This document shows, piece after piece, positions 50,398 to 59,582 of a DNA stretch of 64,000 bases (its first letter is position 1; each line of letters starts with the position of its first letter). The stretch comes from Pseudomonas capeferrum (GTDB lineage Bacteria; Pseudomonadota; Gammaproteobacteria; Pseudomonadales; Pseudomonadaceae), in contig NZ_JAAMQM010000007.1 of NCBI RefSeq assembly GCF_013523055.1, positions 62,001 to 126,000 of the forward strand, given 5' to 3'. The notes under the pieces were generated by a model. The model saw only the letters and a program-made list of their open reading frames with translations, did no database searches and had not been told where the DNA came from. Position numbers and translations under genes: made by a program.

Positions 50398-52326
50398 ATG
50401 CGCAGCCGCCTGTTCCAAATTGTTTCATGCCTGTTGCTCAGCGCGGCTACCGCCAGCTCGGCACAAGCGCTCGACCTCAGCCAGCAACGCCAGTACTACG
50501 ACGAAGCCAAGCGTGCACTGGCCAAGGGCGACAAGGGCCCGTACCTGCGTTACGCCCAGGCCCTGAGCGACTACCCGTTGACGCCCTACCTGGCGTACGA
50601 CGAGTTGACCGCCCGTCTCAAAAGCGCAAGCAATCAGGAGATCGAGCGTTTTCTCGCGGCCCATGGCGACCTGCCCCAGGCCAACTGGATGAAGCTGCGC
50701 TGGTTGCGCTGGCTCGCCGAGCGTGGCGAATGGGAAACGTTCGTCAAATATTACGATCCCAAGCTCAACTTCACCGAACTCGATTGCCTGAACGGCCAGT
50801 ACCAGATCAGCCATGGCCTGCGCGCCGAAGGTTTCGCCTCCGCCGAAAAGCTCTGGAACGTCGGCAAGTCGCAACCGACCGCCTGCGACACGTTGTTTGG
50901 CATGTGGGCCGCCGAAGGCCAGTTGACCGAAGCGCGCCGCTGGCACCGTGCCAAGCTGGCAACCCAGGTGCGCAACTACGGGCTGGCGAACAGCCTGGTG
51001 AAGTCAATGACCACGCTTGAGCCAGAAGGCCGCCTGCTGATCGACGTGGCGCAGAAGCCCGAGCTGCTCAACCAGCCTTCGCGCTTCGCCCCGGTCACCG
51101 AGGCTATGTCCGACGTGGTCAGCCTCGGCTTGCGCCGCCTGGCGCGCCAGGACCCCGAGCAAGCCATGGCACTGCTGGACGACTACGCCAGGCGCATGCA
51201 TTTCTCTCTCGACGAAAAAGTCGCCATCGCTCGCGAGATCGGCCTGACCCTGGCGCGCCGCTACGACCCCCGCGCCCTTGACCTGATGACTCGCTACGAC
51301 CCTGAGCTGCGTGACGACACCGTCAGCGAATGGCGGATGCGCCTGCTGCTGCGCCTCGGGCGCTGGCAGGAAGCATACGATCTGACCCGCCGCCTGCCTC
51401 GGGAACTGGCCGACAGCAGTCGCTGGCGTTACTGGCAGGCGCGCAGCCTGGAACTGGCGCGACCTGATGATCCGCAAGTCGCAAAGCTGTACCAGGGCGT
51501 GGCGGGCGAGCGTGATTTCTACGGCTTCCTGGCCGCCGATCGCGTACAGAGCCCGTATCAGCTGAACAACAAGCCACTGGTCCTGAGCCAGCAGCTGGTC
51601 AACAAGGTCCGCGACACGCCGGGCATTCGTCGGGCGCTGGAATTCCATGCCCGCGGCCAGATCGTCGATGGTCGGCGCGAGTGGTACCACGTGAGCCGCC
51701 ATTTCAGTCGCGACGAAATGGTGGCCCAGGCGCGCCTTGGCTACCAGATGCGCTGGTACTTCCCCGCCATTCGCACCATCAGCCAGGCCAAGTACTGGGA
51801 CGATCTGGATGTACGCTTCCCGATGGCCCACCGCGACACGCTGGTGCGCGAAGCCAAGGTACGGGGCCTGCATTCGAGCTGGGTCTTTGCCATCACTCGC
51901 CAGGAAAGCGCCTTCATGGACGACGCCCGCTCCCCGGTCGGCGCCAGTGGCCTGATGCAGCTGATGCCGGCCACGGCCAAGGAAACCGCACGCAAGTTCA
52001 ACATCCCCCTGGCATCGCCAGCCCAGGTCCTCAACCCGGACAAGAACATCCAGCTCGGCGCGGCCTACCTGAGCCAGGTGCACAGTCAATTCAACGGCAA
52101 CCGGGTGCTGGCTTCGGCCGCGTACAACGCCGGCCCGGGCCGTGTGCGGCAATGGCTTCGCGGAGCCAAGCACCTGAGTTTCGATGTCTGGGTCGAGTCC
52201 ATTCCTTTCGATGAGACCCGCCAGTATGTGCAGAACGTGCTGTCCTACTCGGTGATCTACGGCCAGAAGCTCAATTCGCCACAACCGCTGGTGGATTGGC
52301 ACGAACGCTACTTCGACGACATGTGA
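50398..52326 (+). CDS. slt: soluble lytic murein transglycosylase Slt
   Basis: 642 residues from ATG 50398. Signal peptide MRSRLFQIVSCLLLSAATASSAQA. A long alpha-superhelical U-domain (about 30-470), then the SLT catalytic domain with Glu in ITRQESAFMDDARSPVGASG, LMQLMPATAKETA, and SAAYNAGPGRVRQWLRG. It cleaves peptidoglycan glycan strands to 1,6-anhydro-MurNAc products in the periplasm, feeding recycling that includes NagZ in this window. Divergent from uup. Confidence 0.97.
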   Translation: MRSRLFQIVSCLLLSAATASSAQALDLSQQRQYYDEAKRALAKGDKGPYLRYAQALSDYPLTPYLAYDELTARLKSASNQEIERFLAAHGDLPQANWMKLRWLRWLAERGEWETFVKYYDPKLNFTELDCLNGQYQISHGLRAEGFASAEKLWNVGKSQPTACDTLFGMWAAEGQLTEARRWHRAKLATQVRNYGLANSLVKSMTTLEPEGRLLIDVAQKPELLNQPSRFAPVTEAMSDVVSLGLRRLARQDPEQAMALLDDYARRMHFSLDEKVAIAREIGLTLARRYDPRALDLMTRYDPELRDDTVSEWRMRLLLRLGRWQEAYDLTRRLPRELADSSRWRYWQARSLELARPDDPQVAKLYQGVAGERDFYGFLAADRVQSPYQLNNKPLVLSQQLVNKVRDTPGIRRALEFHARGQIVDGRREWYHVSRHFSRDEMVAQARLGYQMRWYFPAIRTISQAKYWDDLDVRFPMAHRDTLVREAKVRGLHSSWVFAITRQESAFMDDARSPVGASGLMQLMPATAKETARKFNIPLASPAQVLNPDKNIQLGAAYLSQVHSQFNGNRVLASAAYNAGPGRVRQWLRGAKHLSFDVWVESIPFDETRQYVQNVLSYSVIYGQKLNSPQPLVDWHERYFDDM

Positions 52327-52392
52327 TACCGGGCGAGCCCAACGGTCATGCACTGCCAGGTGACCGAAGGGCTTGACGCACAGCCTGCCTTT

Positions 52393-53196
52393 CTACTCGA
52401 GCACCTCGACCTCCATCCCCACCTCGAGCACGCCGCGGCCATCCACGGCCACGTTCTGGCCAAACAGCACGTCACCCTCCTTCTCGCGGAAGGTCTTGAG
52501 GGTAGTCAGGGGCTCGCGATCGGGACTGCGCTGGCCGGTTCGCGGATCCAGCGTGGTGAAGATGCAACGCACGCTGGGCTTGAGCACGCGAAACGTCAGA
52601 GGGCCTATGCGGATCCGCTTCCAGCCATCCTCGGCGAACGGGGCACTGCCCACGACCACCAGGTTAGGACGAAACCGCAACATCTCCATGGGCCGGTCCA
52701 TCCGGCGGTTGAGCTCATCGAGAGAGGCCTGACCGATCAGCAAGAGAGGAAAGCCGTCCGCAAAGGCGGCTCGGTCGCTGTTTGCGCCATAGCCGCTAGG
52801 CAGGTAGCGGGCACGGTGCTCGGGACAATGCACCAGCCGAACCGGCTTGCCAAGGAATCGGGACAACCAGGCGGCAGCCGCCTCTCCCGCGTCCGGCACA
52901 CGCAGAGAATCGCGCCACACCATCACCCCACGCAAGGCTTGGTCGCCATCGGGAACAGCCAGGTCCAGGGCCATCTGTCCCGGCGCCTCCAAGCGCAACC
53001 GTCCATCGACGTCGCAGGTGGCGGTGAGCTGACTCAGCTGCGGCCAGGCCCTCTGGGTCAGAAAACGACCGTTACCCTCTTCGATCAGCATCCAGCGACG
53101 GTCGCCCTCCAATCCCAGCAGGTCCACGGGTGATCGCTGCAGGCGCTGCGCCTGCGCCGACTTGACTGGGTAACGATACAGCTCGCTGAGAAACAT
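52393..53196 (-). CDS. MOSC-domain protein, YcbX-like
   Basis: 267 residues. N-terminal MOSC_N beta barrel (YRYPVKSAQAQRLQRSPVDL, LEGDRRWMLIEEG) and C-terminal MOSC domain. The conserved Cys that holds molybdenum cofactor sulfur is in KPSVRCIFTTLDPRTGQR, with a following GDVLFGQNVAV. Like E. coli YcbX it probably binds molybdenum cofactor and acts in reduction of N-hydroxylated compounds with an electron partner. No 2Fe-2S ferredoxin domain is attached here, unlike some relatives. Convergent with slt. Confidence 0.9.
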   Translation of the reverse strand: MFLSELYRYPVKSAQAQRLQRSPVDLLGLEGDRRWMLIEEGNGRFLTQRAWPQLSQLTATCDVDGRLRLEAPGQMALDLAVPDGDQALRGVMVWRDSLRVPDAGEAAAAWLSRFLGKPVRLVHCPEHRARYLPSGYGANSDRAAFADGFPLLLIGQASLDELNRRMDRPMEMLRFRPNLVVVGSAPFAEDGWKRIRIGPLTFRVLKPSVRCIFTTLDPRTGQRSPDREPLTTLKTFREKEGDVLFGQNVAVDGRGVLEVGMEVEVLE

Positions 53197-53260
53197 AGGC
53201 GCCTGCCTTGCGTCGGTTCGAAGACGACAAGCTTATACCGACGCAAGGGCGGACGCAGGT

Positions 53261-54196
53261 TCAGCCGGGGGTCTTGTCCAGCATCAGGCGCTGCTGCACC
53301 ACTTCGACCAACTTGTCGGGCTGGAACTTGGAAAGGAAGTTGTCGCAGCCGACTTTTCTTACCATCGACTCGTTGAAGCTGCCGGACAGAGAGGTATGCA
53401 GCACGACATAAAGCCCACGCAAGCGCGGATCGTTGCGGATCTCGGTGGTGAGCCTGTAACCGTCCATCTCCGGCATCTCGGCATCGGTGAAGACCATCAG
53501 CAGCTTCTCGCAGACATCCTCACCGGCATCGGCCCACCCCTTGAGCAGACGCAAGGCCTTGAGCCCATCACTGGCCACGTGCAGCTTCATGCCGAGCTGC
53601 GAAAGGGTGTCGCGCAATTGCGCGAGGGCGACCGTCGAATCGTCGACCAGCAGCACCTCGCGGCCACGGGCCCGCGCCATCACGGGGCCTTCGAGCCTGT
53701 CGCGGGACACCTTGGCGTTGTAGGGCACGATCTCGGCCAGCACTTTTTCCACATCGATGACCTCGACCAACTGCTCGTCCACCTTGGTGATCGCTGTCAG
53801 GTAGTGCTGGCGACCGGCGCTGGTCGGGGGCGGCAGAATGGCTTCCCAGTTCATGTTGACGATGCGGTCGACGCCGCCGACCAGAAATGCCTGAACGGAG
53901 CGGTTGTACTCGGTCACGATGATGGTGCTGTCGGGGCCCGGCTGCAGTGGACGCATCCCGATGGCCTGGGACAGGTCGATCACCGGCAGGGTCTGGCCAC
54001 GCAGGTTGACCACTCCACAGACGAACGAATGGCGCTGGGGGATCAAGGTAAGCTTGGGCAACTGCAGGACTTCCTGCACCTTGAACACGTTGATCGCGAA
54101 CAGCTGGCGACCCGCCAGGCGGAACATGAGGATTTCGAGGCGGTTTTCACCCACCAATTGCGTTCGTTGGTCTACCGTGTCGAGAATGCCAGCCAT
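53261..54196 (-). CDS. cheV: CheV-type chemotaxis coupling protein
   Basis: 311 residues from ATG 54196. N-terminal CheW domain (LEILMFRLAGRQLFAINVFK, GVVNLRGQTLPVIDLSQAIG) and C-terminal receiver (VLLVDDSTVALAQLRDTLSQ, MVFTDAEMPEMDGYRLTTEI, with phospho-acceptor Asp). CheV couples receptors to CheA and may adjust gain through phosphorylation. It is monocistronic here. A chemoreceptor lies at 61.5 kb but the main chemotaxis operon is elsewhere. Confidence 0.93.
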   Translation of the reverse strand: MAGILDTVDQRTQLVGENRLEILMFRLAGRQLFAINVFKVQEVLQLPKLTLIPQRHSFVCGVVNLRGQTLPVIDLSQAIGMRPLQPGPDSTIIVTEYNRSVQAFLVGGVDRIVNMNWEAILPPPTSAGRQHYLTAITKVDEQLVEVIDVEKVLAEIVPYNAKVSRDRLEGPVMARARGREVLLVDDSTVALAQLRDTLSQLGMKLHVASDGLKALRLLKGWADAGEDVCEKLLMVFTDAEMPEMDGYRLTTEIRNDPRLRGLYVVLHTSLSGSFNESMVRKVGCDNFLSKFQPDKLVEVVQQRLMLDKTPG

Positions 54197-54506
54197 TGAA
54201 CAACCCCCAGGCTTCAATCAGAAATAAGTGCGTGCCAGATATATCGACCGCATCGACCGCGGCTTGACCCCCGAGGTCAATCCGCAGACAATTGATATCA
54301 CATTAATATTACCCAGGACGATCACCAAGTTCGATTAGGCTTCTCTCAGGGATTTCCTTACCCGTCATAAGGCAAACCCTGATATTCGATATGAGCGTTA
54401 GCCATTAAGGTGGCGCCCTCTCAACGCATGACGGAGTCGGGCCCTTGCTTGCGACAGTTTCATTGGGGCACACCACATCCTTGTTCTTTCTGGTCGGAGT
54501 TTCCTG

Positions 54507-54935
54507 ATGCCGGGTACCACTCTCCCAGGCAATGTCCTCCAGGCGTTCCTGAACGACACACAAGGCCTGCTGAGCCGTTGCCAAGAATGTGTCCAGCACT
54601 TGGTGCTGATCGAGAATGATCCCGATGCCTGCCAATGCCTTGTCGAAACGCTCGACAACCTCGGCCTTCGCGCGCGCGCGCACGGGCTGGTGGAAGTGGC
54701 CAGCTACACCAGCCGTCTTCAAGGTTTGCTCGGGACTGCCTGCAACCGTCTTAGATTGCATGGCCGTGCCTTGCCATTGCTCGAGGCCTGCCTGACGCTT
54801 CTGGCCTGGCAGCTCGAGCTGGTCGATCCGCGCACGGGCTGTCTAGATCTGGATACCCATGAACAGGACATGCTGCTGGACGAGTTGGCCGTCGCTCTCG
54901 ACCTGCCCCGCTCACAGGCACGCCTCTCGCCCTGA
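54507..54935 (+). CDS. hypothetical helical protein, unassigned
   Basis: 142 residues from ATG 54507. All-helical, with Cys-rich helices (LSRCQECVQHLVLIENDPDA) and leucine-rich segments (LLGTACNRLRLHGRALPLLE). The layout is like a four-helix bundle and somewhat like an Hpt domain, but no phospho-His motif (HxLKGxA) is visible. Codon use is like the neighbours. It lies between cheV and a response regulator; no family is recognised. Confidence 0.55.
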   Translation: MPGTTLPGNVLQAFLNDTQGLLSRCQECVQHLVLIENDPDACQCLVETLDNLGLRARAHGLVEVASYTSRLQGLLGTACNRLRLHGRALPLLEACLTLLAWQLELVDPRTGCLDLDTHEQDMLLDELAVALDLPRSQARLSP

Positions 54936-55518
54936 GCTCACCACCCAAGTAGTGTGGCTGTTCACTTCCACCAAGCGGCACGACAAACTTTCCCAGTGCC
55001 GGGAAAGTCGCGTTTTATCGCCGCTCAATGAAATCCGCTATCCTTGGCCAGCGCTTGAAGTTTGCCGCGCAGTTGTTCAGGTTATTGTCCCGGACAATAA
55101 TTAGTAGCACTACGCTATCCTTGCCCCGCCATCCTCCCCTGTCCTGCTCTACAAAGCCTCCCGAGGTTGGCAGTCCACGCATGCGAGACCAAATCTTCAT
55201 GAAGTGATAAGATGCGCACCCTCCACTCTTTGTGAAACAGGCAGCCATTGGTTGATGGCGGTCGTATCGCATGCGCTATATTCAAGTTCAGCCCGGCTTG
55301 CACAATGCATTCAAGTTTCAAGACTTCCCCGCCTCTTGGCACGACCCGCCTCTCGCCTCCCGGGTCCGATATGTCCCAAGGCCTGGCAGCGGTAGTCTTC
55401 GCGCACTGGCACTTACGTTCCACGGCTCGGGCATGCAATTCAAGGCAGATGCCAACTGCCATCCGTCTGTTCGCATTGAATACCTGCCTGCTCGAAGGCG
55501 CCAGGAACCCTAGTCATC
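54936..55518. other. 583-bp gap before the response regulator; no gene assigned
   Basis: Two inverted repeats stand out. ACTTTCCC-AGTGCC-GGGAAAGT (54987-55008) has perfect 8-bp arms. TTATTGTCC-C-GGACAATAA (55082-55100) has perfect 9-bp arms around one base. The frames present (for example 55271-55513, plus) lack a ribosome binding site and family features. A TGATAAGAT stretch near 55205-55213 could be a -10 element of the downstream regulator. Long leader or regulatory region. Confidence 0.45.
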
Positions 55519-56178
55519 ATGACTTGTAGATTGCTTCTGGTGGACGAACACTTGTTGATTCGCGCGGGAGTTCGCGCCTTGGTTGCCGACATCCCAGATT
55601 ACCTGGTCGTGGGCGAAGCTCCGGACAGCCACCGGCTCGTCAACCTGGTGGAACAACTGGTGCCGGATATCGTTCTACTGAATGTCTCGCTGGGCTGCAC
55701 GAGCGGTCTCGATGCGCTGGTTCAGCTGCGCGCCAATGGCTGTTGCTGCAAAGTATTGATTCTGTCGATGCACGACGACCCGGACCTGATCATGCGCTCG
55801 CTGGAAAGCGGTGCCCACGGCTACCTGCTCAAGGACACCACCGCTACCGAGCTGAGACAGGCGTTGGCAGCCCTGCGCAACGGTGAACGCTACCTCAGCC
55901 CGGCGATCGCCCATATCGTCATAGACAGGGCCCTGCTCGGTATACGCATTGGCAGGCAGGATAGCGCCGCGCGCAGCAAGCTGACGGTGCGCCAGTTGGA
56001 GATCCTGCGGCTGATCGCGCGCGGCAAGTCGACCCGTGAAATCGCCAATGGGCTGGGCTTGAGCATCAAGACCGTGGAAACCCACCGCTCGCAAATCATG
56101 AAACGCTTGCAGATCCACGATGTGGCGGGCCTGGCCCTGTTTGCCGTGCGCGAAAAGATCATCAGCCTGGATGACTGA
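55519..56178 (+). CDS. LuxR-type (NarL) two-component response regulator
   Basis: 219 residues. Receiver domain (CRLLLVDEHLLIRAGVRALV): the expected phospho-acceptor position reads PDIVLLNVSLG, where Asp is replaced by Asn, so phosphorylation by the normal route is doubtful. The Lys (GYLLKDTTATEL) is present. C-terminal GerE helix-turn-helix (LTVRQLEILRLIARGKSTRE, IANGLGLSIKTVETHRSQIM) is intact. It has no adjacent histidine kinase. Its 3' end overlaps the convergent yegS gene by 17 bp. Confidence 0.9.
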   Translation: MTCRLLLVDEHLLIRAGVRALVADIPDYLVVGEAPDSHRLVNLVEQLVPDIVLLNVSLGCTSGLDALVQLRANGCCCKVLILSMHDDPDLIMRSLESGAHGYLLKDTTATELRQALAALRNGERYLSPAIAHIVIDRALLGIRIGRQDSAARSKLTVRQLEILRLIARGKSTREIANGLGLSIKTVETHRSQIMKRLQIHDVAGLALFAVREKIISLDD

Positions 56179-57043
56179 GCAGGGGTGAATCTGCCGGCAG
56201 GTGCAGCTTCAGTGCCGCAGGCCGGGCCTCGAAACGCAAGCTCTGGCCTTTCAGCGGTTCGCCGTCGAGATTGATGTCCAGGCCCTGGGAACTGGTGATC
56301 TCTACCCACGGCAGCCGCTTGCGAATGTAGAGCCCTTCCCCGGACATCAGCTCACGCAAGGCCCCCACCACCTCCTGGGGTGCCGGCAAGATGCTGATAT
56401 CCAGCAAGCCGTCATCGATGACCGCCTCCGGGCACAGCTCATGCCCGCCCCCCGCCTGCCGGCCGTTGCCGATGCCCAGCGCAAGGATATTGCCCTGCCA
56501 GTCGAAGTCAGGCCCGTGCAGCTCCACCGAGGCGGCCTGGAGCTCGCTGAAGCGGGTCAGCCCGGTGATGAGGTACGCGGCGGCGCCCAGCACTTTTTTC
56601 AGGTCCTCCGAGGTATTCGCGGTCACCTGACTGCCGAATCCACCAGTTGCCATGTTCAGGAACACCTGATCGCCCACCTGGCCGAGATCGACCGCCCGAG
56701 GCATGTGCTCGAGCAGCGCCAGCGCGGCATCAGGCTCCAGGGGCACACCCGCGGCCTTGGCAAAGTCATTGGCGGTGCCCAGCGGCAGCAAGGCGAGGCT
56801 GGCAGTTGCGCCCGCCATGGCCTCGGCCACGTCGCGCAGGGTCCCGTCCCCGCCTCCAGCCACCACATGGCTGTAGCCCGCCGCCAGAGCTTCGGCCACG
56901 AGGCGCTGGGCGTCGCCGGCTTCCCAGGTCAGACGTACATCCAAAGTCCATCCACGCTCGCGCATTGCACCCACTGCGCTACGCACTTCTTCGTTCAGGG
57001 CCTGCTTGCCGTGCAGGACCAGCATTGCCTTGCGCTCGTGCAT
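56162..57043 (-). CDS. yegS: diacylglycerol-kinase-family lipid kinase YegS
   Basis: 293 residues from ATG 57043 (MHERKAMLVLHGKQALNEEV); an adjacent ATG at 57046 is equally possible. Catalytic domain of the DAGK family: SHVVAGGGDGTLRDVAEAM, LALLPLGTANDFAKAAG, and the second domain LALGIGNGRQAGGGHELCPE. E. coli YegS phosphorylates phosphatidylglycerol in vitro. Monocistronic; tail-to-tail overlap with the response regulator gene. Confidence 0.93.
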   Translation of the reverse strand: MHERKAMLVLHGKQALNEEVRSAVGAMRERGWTLDVRLTWEAGDAQRLVAEALAAGYSHVVAGGGDGTLRDVAEAMAGATASLALLPLGTANDFAKAAGVPLEPDAALALLEHMPRAVDLGQVGDQVFLNMATGGFGSQVTANTSEDLKKVLGAAAYLITGLTRFSELQAASVELHGPDFDWQGNILALGIGNGRQAGGGHELCPEAVIDDGLLDISILPAPQEVVGALRELMSGEGLYIRKRLPWVEITSSQGLDINLDGEPLKGQSLRFEARPAALKLHLPADSPLLSHPG

Positions 57044-57187
57044 CATGCCACTCCGAAAATGAACCACCCGAATCTCGACCACGGCGAGCGGCGAAATGCT
57101 GCAAGCCTACCCTGGCGAGGATGGAAAAGATCACAGATGCCGTCTCGATACACCGCGCCGCTCCTGTCAGCGAGGCGACGCGGACGG

Positions 57188-58414
57188 TCAGCCAAGCAGT
57201 TCGCTCAGCGGAATGAACACGACGCTATCACCCCGCTGCGGGGTGGCGCCTTCGCGGACCTCGACCAGCCCCTCCGCCCAGGCGGCGCTACGCAGGACGC
57301 CCGAGCTCTGGTTCTTGTAGATATGCGCTTGCCCCTCTTCCAAACGTGCGCGCAGATACTCGCGACGGGTACCCGCCCTGGGCCAGTCGAAGCCTGCCGG
57401 AACGCTGAACTGCAGCGGCGAAACCTCCGCCACGCCCTGACGCCGCAACAGATAGGGACGGGTCAGCAGGCCGAACGTGACCAGGGTGGACGCCGGATTA
57501 CCCGGCAGGCCGATGACCGGAACACCACGGAAATGACCGAAAGTCAGTGGCTTGCCTGGCTTGATCGCCAGCTTCCACAACGACAGCTCGCCTGCCTCGC
57601 GTAACGCGATGCCCAGGTAGTCCGCCTCGCCCACCGACACCCCGCCCGTGGACAGGATGAGATCGACATCGCCCAGTCCGGCCAGGCAAGCGCGGGTCGT
57701 GTCCAGATCATCGACGATGATGCCGACGTCCCGTACTTCGCAACCCAGGCGCTGTAGCCAACTGGCCAGCAGGCGCCGGTTGCTGTTGTAGATTTGCCCG
57801 GGCCCCAACGGCTGGCCTGGCTCGACCAGCTCGTCGCCGGTCGACAACACAGCTACGCGCACGCGTCTGACGACATCGAGCTCGGCAACGCCAAGGGTGG
57901 CGGCCAGACCGAGTTCTATCGGCCCCAACCGCGTGCCCGCGGCCAGCACCAGCTCACCGGCACGGGTTTCCTGACCCTGCGGCCTGACATTGCGATTGAC
58001 TGCCAAGGGCTCGCGAAAGACCACCCGGCCATCGTCCAGGACGTCGGTGTTCTCCTGCATTTCGACGCAATCGGCACCCTCGGGCAAAGGCGCTCCGGTG
58101 AAGATGCGCGCGCAGGTGCCTGGCTCCAGAGGGGTGGGCGCATGCCCGGCGAAGATGCGCTGGCTGACCGACAGCGGCTGGCCTTGCCAGTCCGCCACGC
58201 GCAAGGCATAGCCATCCATCGCACTGTTCGGCCAGGGCGGCAGGTCAAGACTGGCGACCAGCCCGGTGGCCAGCACGCGGCCATCGGCGTCGGCCAGAGG
58301 CACACGTTCGGTTTCCCTGATCGGCGAGGCTTCGGCCAATGCCAGCAAACGCTCGACAGCCTGTTCGACCGGCATCAATGGCCGGTTCGCGCCTGCCTCA
58401 CCCACGGCTTTCAC
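57188..58414 (-). CDS. moeA: molybdopterin molybdenumtransferase MoeA
   Basis: 408 residues from GTG 58414, which overlaps the moaB 3' end by 17 bp and gives the usual family length; ATG 58375 would give 395. Domains: LPPWPNSAMDGYALRVADWQ, ARIFTGAPLPEGADCVEMQE, the MoaB-like domain VAVLSTGDELVEPGQPLGPG, ILSTGGVSVGEADYLG, KPGKPLTFGHF and VIGLPGNPAS. It inserts molybdate into molybdopterin-AMP. The pair moaB-moeA is translationally coupled. Confidence 0.93.
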   Translation of the reverse strand: MKAVGEAGANRPLMPVEQAVERLLALAEASPIRETERVPLADADGRVLATGLVASLDLPPWPNSAMDGYALRVADWQGQPLSVSQRIFAGHAPTPLEPGTCARIFTGAPLPEGADCVEMQENTDVLDDGRVVFREPLAVNRNVRPQGQETRAGELVLAAGTRLGPIELGLAATLGVAELDVVRRVRVAVLSTGDELVEPGQPLGPGQIYNSNRRLLASWLQRLGCEVRDVGIIVDDLDTTRACLAGLGDVDLILSTGGVSVGEADYLGIALREAGELSLWKLAIKPGKPLTFGHFRGVPVIGLPGNPASTLVTFGLLTRPYLLRRQGVAEVSPLQFSVPAGFDWPRAGTRREYLRARLEEGQAHIYKNQSSGVLRSAAWAEGLVEVREGATPQRGDSVVFIPLSELLG

Positions 58415-58937
58415 AAGGAGCGGCCTGTTTGAGGTGCGGCACGAAGTTGCAGGGGCGATGCCGGGCATCGAGCTGTTCGGCGAGAATACCGTCCCAGCCC
58501 GTGCGCACCGCGTTGGTCGACCCCGGCAGGCAGCACACCAGGGTGCCGTTGGCCAACCCGGCCAGGGCACGCGACTGAACGGTGGAGGTGCCGATGTCGG
58601 CCAGTGAGATCTGCCGGAACAGTTCGCCAAAGCCGTCGACCTGCTTGTCGAGCAGGCAGGCCACCGCCTCGGGAGTGCTGTCACGACCGGTAAAGCCGGT
58701 GCCTCCGGTAATCAATACGACCTGTACTCGTTCATCGGCGATCCAGGTAGCTACCTGGGCGCGAATCTTGTACAGATCGTCCTTGAGCAGCACGCGATCG
58801 GCCAGATTGTGCCCTGCCTCGGTGAGGCGATCGACGAAGGTCTGGCCCGAGGTGTCGGTCTCTGACGTCCGCGTATCGCTGACCGTCAGCACGGCGATGT
58901 TCAGCGCGATGAAAGGTGTATCTGCCTTGGCTTTCAT
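58398..58937 (-). CDS. moaB: molybdopterin adenylyltransferase-family protein MoaB
   Basis: 179 residues. MPT-binding fold: IAVLTVSDTRTSETDTSGQ, VVLITGGTGFTGRDSTPEAV, FGELFRQISLADIGTSTVQS, and CLPGSTNAVRTGW. MoaB/MogA family proteins adenylate molybdopterin before MoeA loads molybdenum. ATG 58937 leads the moaB-moeA operon. A MOSC protein at 52.4 kb could use the product. Confidence 0.93.
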   Translation of the reverse strand: MKAKADTPFIALNIAVLTVSDTRTSETDTSGQTFVDRLTEAGHNLADRVLLKDDLYKIRAQVATWIADERVQVVLITGGTGFTGRDSTPEAVACLLDKQVDGFGELFRQISLADIGTSTVQSRALAGLANGTLVCCLPGSTNAVRTGWDGILAEQLDARHRPCNFVPHLKQAAPCESRG

Positions 58938-59130
58938 GAAAGGCCCTTGAATGCATTACAGGAAAAGAGAAATGGCCATTGTTATATCACAGCCCGTTCC
59001 TCCCTCGGCCGAGCCTCTGGATGCTGCGCCGGATCAACGTCGAGATTCCGGCACTGTGCTTCACTTCCCGAGGAACTTGCACTGACGTACCGCGTCATAA
59101 CGTCATCCAACACCTTCACACTGGAGAAAC

Positions 59131-59355
59131 ATGATGATCACACGGACCCTTCCTGCCTTCGTACTCGCCTTGGGCATTGGCGCTCTCGCCGGCTGTGCAT
59201 CGCCCACCGTCATCACCCTGAACGACGGTCGCGAGATCCAGGCGGTGGATACCCCGTCCTACGATGAGGACTCGGGCTTCTACGAATTCGAACAGCTCGA
59301 TGGCAAGCGCTCGCGAGTCAACAAGGATCAGATCCGCACCGTCAAGGAGTTGTGA
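59131..59355 (+). CDS. YgdI/YgdR-family small lipoprotein
   Basis: 74 residues. Signal peptide with lipobox: TLPAFVLALGIGALAGC, so Cys is lipidated. The mature part is a short SH3-like YgdI/YgdR domain (VITLNDGREIQAVDTPSYDE, YEFEQLDGKRSRVNKDQI). A second Met at codon 2 (59134) could be the start. Function unknown. Precedes tRNA-Pro. Confidence 0.92.
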   Translation: MMITRTLPAFVLALGIGALAGCASPTVITLNDGREIQAVDTPSYDEDSGFYEFEQLDGKRSRVNKDQIRTVKEL

Positions 59356-59414
59356 TCCAGCGTCCCATCCGGGGCTTGCAGGCATGAAAAGCAGCGGAGC
59401 AAGATTTTCCTTAT

Positions 59415-59491
59415 CGGAGTGTAGCGCAGCCAGGTAGCGCGTCTCGTTCGGGACGAGAAGGCCGCAGGTTCGAATCCTGTCTCTCCGACCA
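59415..59491 (+). tRNA. tRNA-Pro (anticodon CGG)
   Basis: 77 nt including encoded CCA. Acceptor stem CGGAGTG/CTCTCCG with one weak pair, D-arm AGCGCAGCCAGGTAGCGC, anticodon stem TCTCG/CGAGA with loop TTCGGGA (anticodon CGG), T-arm GCAGGTTCGAATCCTGT, and 3' ACCA. Confidence 0.97.
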
Positions 59492-59503
59492 GATTATCGC
59501 TCG

Positions 59504-59538
59504 CAGCAAAAAGCCCGCTCAGCGCGGGCTTTTTGCTG
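59504..59538. terminator. terminator between tRNA-Pro and mqo
   Basis: CAGCAAAAAGCCCGC and GCGGGCTTTTTGCTG form a perfect 15-bp stem with a 5-base loop. A- and T-rich flanks within the stem allow bidirectional use between the convergent units. Confidence 0.9.
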
Positions 59539-59582
59539 TCTGGAACAAGGCGCCCCCACCGGGGACGCCTGCGCCGCATCGC

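Noticed and set aside
55271..55513. 80-codon frame before the response regulator
   Set aside because: No ribosome binding site, no family features, and an overlapping frame of equal quality exists.
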